A DNA stretch of 64,000 nucleotides from an uncultured Clostridia bacterium (GTDB lineage Bacteria; Bacillota; Clostridia; Oscillospirales; Ruminococcaceae). The notes beneath the pieces are model-generated. The model saw only the letters and a program-made list of their open reading frames with translations. It was not told the origin of the DNA and searched no databases. How positions within the stretch are numbered: position 1 is the stretch's first letter; the number at the start of each line of letters is the position of its first letter. Positions 60,430-64,000 of the stretch are shown one piece after another. Position numbers and translations under genes: made by a program. The DNA lies in NCBI GenBank assembly GCA_947627875.1, contig CANQXS010000002.1, positions 124,001-188,000 of the forward strand. The letters run 5' to 3'.

Positions 60430-61164
60430 TTAATTCTGAACGTACATCTGTTTATAGGGGTTCTTGCTGTCGGGCGTTACGACGGTGTAATCCGACGAAA
60501 TAAGGCTTTTAAAATCCTCGCCGTAAAGCGCGCAGTATTCGCCGACATATTTTTCTATCTCTTTTATGTCGTCGGGCGAAGCGGGGCGGGCGGTGACCTG
60601 CTTCGGGAAGGCTATCCCCTCGCATTTCGACCTTAAGAACAGCTTTCCGCCGTGCATACCCGTGCAGGGGAAGTTGCCGACTATAGGCTTGCCGTCGGTG
60701 TTCAGACCGAGGACTATTATAAGACCTCCAGCCTGATACTCGCCCAAAAAGCTGCCAGTTCTGCCGCCTATTACCATAACGGGGACTTTGTCTTTATAGG
60801 CTTTCATATGGATACCCGCGCGGTAGCCCGCGTCGGTTTTAACGAAAATCTCGCCGCCGCGCATGGCATACCCCGCGGCGTCGCCTATAGAGCCGTGAAT
60901 GATTATCTTTCCGTCGTTCATAGTGTCGCCGACGGCGTCCTGAGCGTTGCCGAAGACCTCGACGGTCCCGCCGTTGAGATAAGCTCCGAGGGCGTTGCCC
61001 GGGGTCCCGCCTATCTTTATGCTGCGGTAGCTCATTCCCGCCGCGATGAACCTCTGACCGAGGCAGTTTTTGATCTCGCAGTCGCCCGCTTCTCTTATTA
61101 TAGCATTTAATTCCGAAAATTCAAGATTTTCCGCGTCGATTACCGTGATTTTATTTTCGGACAT
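60430..61164 (-). CDS. Glutamate synthase GXGXG-domain subunit
   Basis: 244 residues. The right-handed beta-helix with GxGxG-type repeats (GGTPGNALGAYLNGGTVEVF, GDAAGYAMRGGEIFVKTDAG) that forms the C-terminal domain of GltB in other bacteria is a separate gene here. The ATG at 61164 overlaps the preceding stop (TGATG) and has GGAGGT 8 nt upstream. Cys-rich KLFLRSKCEG near the end is also typical. Confidence 0.9.
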   Translation of the reverse strand: MSENKITVIDAENLEFSELNAIIREAGDCEIKNCLGQRFIAAGMSYRSIKIGGTPGNALGAYLNGGTVEVFGNAQDAVGDTMNDGKIIIHGSIGDAAGYAMRGGEIFVKTDAGYRAGIHMKAYKDKVPVMVIGGRTGSFLGEYQAGGLIIVLGLNTDGKPIVGNFPCTGMHGGKLFLRSKCEGIAFPKQVTARPASPDDIKEIEKYVGEYCALYGEDFKSLISSDYTVVTPDSKNPYKQMYVQN

Positions 61165-62405
61165 CACACAACACCTCCGAGTTTTTCGCTCCGATATGCC
61201 CTGCCGAACGGCGCGAGCGCGGGAGACTTCTTTAAAAGCTCAAAATCGACTGAATCGAGCGGGGTCCTGTTTCTAATAAGAGCGGTGTAGATACCCGCGC
61301 GGTCGTTTTTGCCGATGAGGATAAAGCCCTTGAGCAGGTTGTCTTTGACGTAAAGCCGCTTTATTCCGCCCTCGAAGCGCTCTTCAAGGCATTCGCCGAC
61401 ATAGCTTCCGGCGGTCATACAATGGAGCCCCGCGAAGCCGATGGAGTTCATAGGAAACGCGTTTTCGATTTTCTCATCGCCGCCAGCCATATTCGCGCCG
61501 GCGCAGTGACCCTGCATATATGCAAGCGGCATTATCGCCATGACCTTGCGGGTCTCCGAGGTTATATCGAAGGATTCGGTGCAGTCGCCGGCGGCGTAGA
61601 TACCGGAAAGCGAGGTCTGCATTTTTTCGTTTACGGCAATTCCCCTGCCGCATTCTCCGCCGATATCTTTTATCAGCGAAATATTCGCCCTTACGCCTAC
61701 TGCCGTAACGAGCGCGTCGAAATCAACGTCGCAGCCGCTTTTCATATGGGCGGTATTTTCCTCGAATTTCGCGACGGTATCGCCGAGGAGGAATTTTATC
61801 CCCATTTTTTCGAGGCGAGCCTGCATTATAGCGGCGCAGTCCTGGTCGAGTATGCTCGAAAGGACTCTCGGGGCGAGGTCGCAGACGGTTATTTCGCGGC
61901 AGAGGTTTAAAATCCCTTCGGCGCATTTAAGACCTATCAGCCCCGCGCCGACTATCAAAACCTTAGAATCGGGAGTAAGGCTCGATTTGAGCGACTCGGC
62001 GTCGTCGAGGGTCATAAAGGTGTGAACGTTCTTGACGCTTTTGAGCCCCTCCGTCGGCGGGACGAACGGGGTCGAGCCCGTCGCCGCGCAAAGCGCGTCG
62101 TAGCCGAGCTTTTTGCCGCTGCCGAGCGAAACCGTCTTGCCGCTCGGGTCAACGGAAACGGCTTCTTCGCCGTAAAGGACTGTTACGGAGTTTTTCTCGT
62201 AGAAGTCGGACGGGCGGTAGAGGATACGCCCGAGGTCGGTTTTGCCCTCGAGGTAGTAGGAAATGAGCGGGCGGGCGTAAACGCTGCGGTTTTCGCGGGA
62301 AATAACGGTTATCTCGCCGCTTTTGTCGGCGGAGCGTATGCCCTCTATCGCGCCGACGGCAGCCGCGCCGTTGCCTATGATGACGTATTTTTTCAAGCCG
62401 CTCAC
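61164..62405 (-). CDS. FAD/NAD(P)-dependent oxidoreductase of the glutamate synthase cluster
   Basis: 413 residues. Two Rossmann dinucleotide folds: FAD IIGNGAAAVGAIEGIRS near the N-terminus and NAD(P) LIVGAGLIGLKCAEGI near residue 150; AAGDCTES closes the FAD site. Probably delivers electrons to the GltB FMN domain, with the ferredoxin. Start ambiguous: GTG at 62405 (GTGA overlap with the ferredoxin stop) or an in-frame TTG at 62396 with AGAGGTG 6 nt upstream, giving 410 residues. Confidence 0.9.
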   Translation of the reverse strand: MSGLKKYVIIGNGAAAVGAIEGIRSADKSGEITVISRENRSVYARPLISYYLEGKTDLGRILYRPSDFYEKNSVTVLYGEEAVSVDPSGKTVSLGSGKKLGYDALCAATGSTPFVPPTEGLKSVKNVHTFMTLDDAESLKSSLTPDSKVLIVGAGLIGLKCAEGILNLCREITVCDLAPRVLSSILDQDCAAIMQARLEKMGIKFLLGDTVAKFEENTAHMKSGCDVDFDALVTAVGVRANISLIKDIGGECGRGIAVNEKMQTSLSGIYAAGDCTESFDITSETRKVMAIMPLAYMQGHCAGANMAGGDEKIENAFPMNSIGFAGLHCMTAGSYVGECLEERFEGGIKRLYVKDNLLKGFILIGKNDRAGIYTALIRNRTPLDSVDFELLKKSPALAPFGRAYRSEKLGGVV

Positions 62406-62830
62406 CTCTCTTCAAAAACTATCGCCCTGTTGGGGCAGCCCTTTACGCAGGCGGGCTCTCCGAAGGAATTGTTAAGGCAGAGCTCGCATTTCTGCACCGC
62501 GCCTTGCTCGCCCTCGCGAATGCAGCCGTAAGGGCAGACGAGAACGCAGGTAAGGCAGCCGACGCATTTGTCGTGATCCACCCTTACAGCGCCGTCCTCG
62601 ATGGAGAGGGCGCCGGAAATGCAGCTTTTTACGCAGATCGGGTCGCGGCAATGGCGGCAGGAGACCGCAAAGTTGATATCGCCGTCCTCCTCGACTACTA
62701 TATTCGGGCGCACCGTCTTTTTGCGCAGAGCCTTTATCATATCGCTCTCGCCGGAATTGGCATAGGCGCAGTTGTATTCGCAGAGCCGGCAGCCAAGGCA
62801 CCATTTTTCGTTTACATAAACTCTTTTCAT
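62402..62830 (-). CDS. 4Fe-4S ferredoxin-type electron carrier
   Basis: 142 residues with four cysteine groups: CLGCRLCEYNC, CRHCRDPICVKSC, CVGCLTCVLVCPYGC and the C-terminal CELC...CVKGC, so up to four clusters as in HycB-type ferredoxins. It probably links the FAD oxidoreductase to GltB. The ATG at 62830 follows GGGTGA at 5 nt, 1 bp after the gltB stop; a GTG at 62839 is a weaker choice. Confidence 0.92.
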   Translation of the reverse strand: MKRVYVNEKWCLGCRLCEYNCAYANSGESDMIKALRKKTVRPNIVVEEDGDINFAVSCRHCRDPICVKSCISGALSIEDGAVRVDHDKCVGCLTCVLVCPYGCIREGEQGAVQKCELCLNNSFGEPACVKGCPNRAIVFEER

Positions 62831-62831
62831 A

Positions 62832-64000
62832 TCATTCACCCGCGTGGGAGATACCGAGTATCTCCAGCTCCTTTTCAGTCATATTCACGCCTCTGAGCAT
62901 AAGCCTGTTGCCCCTGAGCGCCTCTATCGAGTTGATACCCATTCCGCCCATAAGCTCCATTATTTCGTGGCGCCAAGCGGTCATAAGATTTATTAGCCGC
63001 TCGCTGCCTATATCGGGATTCAGGCGCTTTACGAGCTCGGGGCGCTGGGTGGCTATTCCCCAGTTGCACTTGCCGGTCTGGCATGTGCGGCAGAGGTGGC
63101 AGCCGAGAGCCAAGAGCGCTGCGGTCGCTATGTAGCAGGCGTCGGCCCCGAGGGCGACCGCCTTTACGACGTCGGCTGCGGAGCGTATCGACCCGCCGAC
63201 GACGAGGCTGACGTTTCCTCTTATGCCCTCGTCCCTGAGCCTTTTATCGACCGAGGCGAGCGCAAGCTCTATCGGAATGCCGACGTTGTCCCTGATCCTT
63301 GTCGGGGCTGCGCCGGTGCCTCCTCTGAAGCCGTCTATCGCGATGATGTCTGCTCCCGAGCGGGCTATGCCCGAGGCTATCGCCGCGATATTATGAACGG
63401 CGGCGACCTTTACGATTATCGGCTTTTTATATTCGGTAGCTTCCTTAAGGGAGTAGACGAGCTGCCTGAGGTCTTCTATCGAATAGATGTCGTGGTGAGG
63501 CGCGGGAGAAATGGCGTCGGAGCCCTCGGGGATCATCCTTGTGCGGGAGACGTCGCCGACTATCTTAGCGCCGGGAAGATGCCCGCCGATGCCGGGCTTC
63601 GCGCCCTGACCCATCTTTATCTCAATAGCTGCGCCGGCGTTGAGATACCCTTCGTGGACGCCGAAGCGCCCCGAAGCCACCTGAACTATCGTATTCGGTC
63701 CGTATTTATAGAAGTCCTCGTGGAGACCGCCCTCGCCGGTGTTGTAGTAAAGACCGAGCGCGGTTGCGGCGCGGGCAAGGCTTTCGTGGGCGTTATAACT
63801 AATCGAGCCGTAGCTCATCGCAGAGAACATAACCGGCATAGAAAGCTCGAGCTGAGGGTCTAACTTGGTTACAAGCTTTCCGTCTTCGCCGCGCTTCATT
63901 TCGGAGGGCTTTTTTCCGAGGAAAACCTTGGTTTCCATCGGCTCTCTTAGCGGGTCAATCGAAGGGTTAGTTACCTGGGAGGCGTTGATAAGTATCCTGT
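62832..64000 (-). CDS. Glutamate synthase FMN-domain subunit (5' end beyond the window)
   Basis: 388 C-terminal residues inside the window, in frame to the edge. This is the central FMN-binding (beta/alpha)8 domain of GltB that makes glutamate from 2-oxoglutarate and ammonia. Visible: NPSIDPLREPMETKVFLGKK, EGYLNAGAAIEIKMGQGAKP followed by GIGGHLPG, IDGFRGGTGAAPTRIRDNVG, and the 3Fe-4S cysteines CRTCQTGKCNWGIATQ. An internal ATG at 63938 is not the start, because the reading frame and GltB similarity continue upstream without a ribosome site. Confidence 0.93.
   Translation of the reverse strand, partial: RILINASQVTNPSIDPLREPMETKVFLGKKPSEMKRGEDGKLVTKLDPQLELSMPVMFSAMSYGSISYNAHESLARAATALGLYYNTGEGGLHEDFYKYGPNTIVQVASGRFGVHEGYLNAGAAIEIKMGQGAKPGIGGHLPGAKIVGDVSRTRMIPEGSDAISPAPHHDIYSIEDLRQLVYSLKEATEYKKPIIVKVAAVHNIAAIASGIARSGADIIAIDGFRGGTGAAPTRIRDNVGIPIELALASVDKRLRDEGIRGNVSLVVGGSIRSAADVVKAVALGADACYIATAALLALGCHLCRTCQTGKCNWGIATQRPELVKRLNPDIGSERLINLMTAWRHEIMELMGGMGINSIEALRGNRLMLRGVNMTEKELEILGISHAGE

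Overview
This 64-kb window looks like a chromosome segment of a Gram-positive, endospore-forming anaerobe of the class Clostridia. Oscillospirales (Ruminococcaceae or Oscillospiraceae type) is my best guess. Evidence: Firmicutes gene strings (yhbY-yqeK-rsfS-leuS; plsX-rnc-radical SAM-smc-ftsY; infC-rpmI-rplT; addBA), sporulation genes (spoIIR, a spoVB-type flippase, a pdaA-type deacetylase), textbook sigma-A promoters with 17-bp spacers, strong AGGAGG ribosome sites, frequent GTG/TTG starts and a split glutamate synthase. I see no rRNA, insertion sequence, prophage or CRISPR array. Taxonomy is inference from gene content, not a database match.

Layout. 1-16.2 kb is one minus-strand informational block: leuS (cut by the window edge), rsfS, a degenerate LytR-CpsA-Psr protein, yqeK, yhbY, an internally deleted HAD phosphatase, rdgB, ftsY, smc, an Elp3-like radical SAM enzyme, rnc, plsX, trmFO, topA, dprA and a SpoU-type rRNA methylase. 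16.2-17.6 kb is the infC-rpmI-rplT operon with an attenuator leader and an apparent AUA start for IF3. 17.6-29.6 kb carries addBA, spoIIR and an operon of a small membrane protein, recD2, comF and an MreB-like actin. 29.6-32.1 kb is a patchier, AT-richer accessory stretch (tRNA-Leu, a lipoprotein, a nucleotidyltransferase, a membrane protein).

32.1-41.5 kb holds a GHKL ATPase divergent from gap, the trpS-toroid protein-NUDIX-ychF unit, and the divergent spoVB-hup-rqcP group ending against pdaA. 41.7-49.6 kb has an MFS transporter, tRNA-Arg, an HTH protein with a C-terminal array of 29-residue SWLPFID repeats, a hairpin-rich leader, lon-engB, and yerC-methyltransferase-hslO. 49.7-50.0 kb is a tRNA-Asp-Gly-Cys cluster.

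50.3-56.1 kb is a candidate signalling/export module on the minus strand: an ECF-like sigma factor, a DUF4367-type membrane protein, a cysteine-motif lipoprotein and an ABC-2 exporter. Next to it lies the 3' remnant of a second DUF4367 copy. 56.3-64 kb is a nitrogen operon: split glutamate synthase (FMN domain, ferredoxin, FAD oxidoreductase, GXGXG domain), glnA, an ANTAR regulator, pyrG and an unknown gene. It links glutamine and glutamate synthesis to glutamine-dependent CTP synthesis.

The best candidates for something undescribed are the HTH-SWLPFID repeat protein (43.3-44.25 kb), the sigma/DUF4367/lipoprotein/ABC module, the hairpin array in front of lon, and the non-canonical AUA start of infC.
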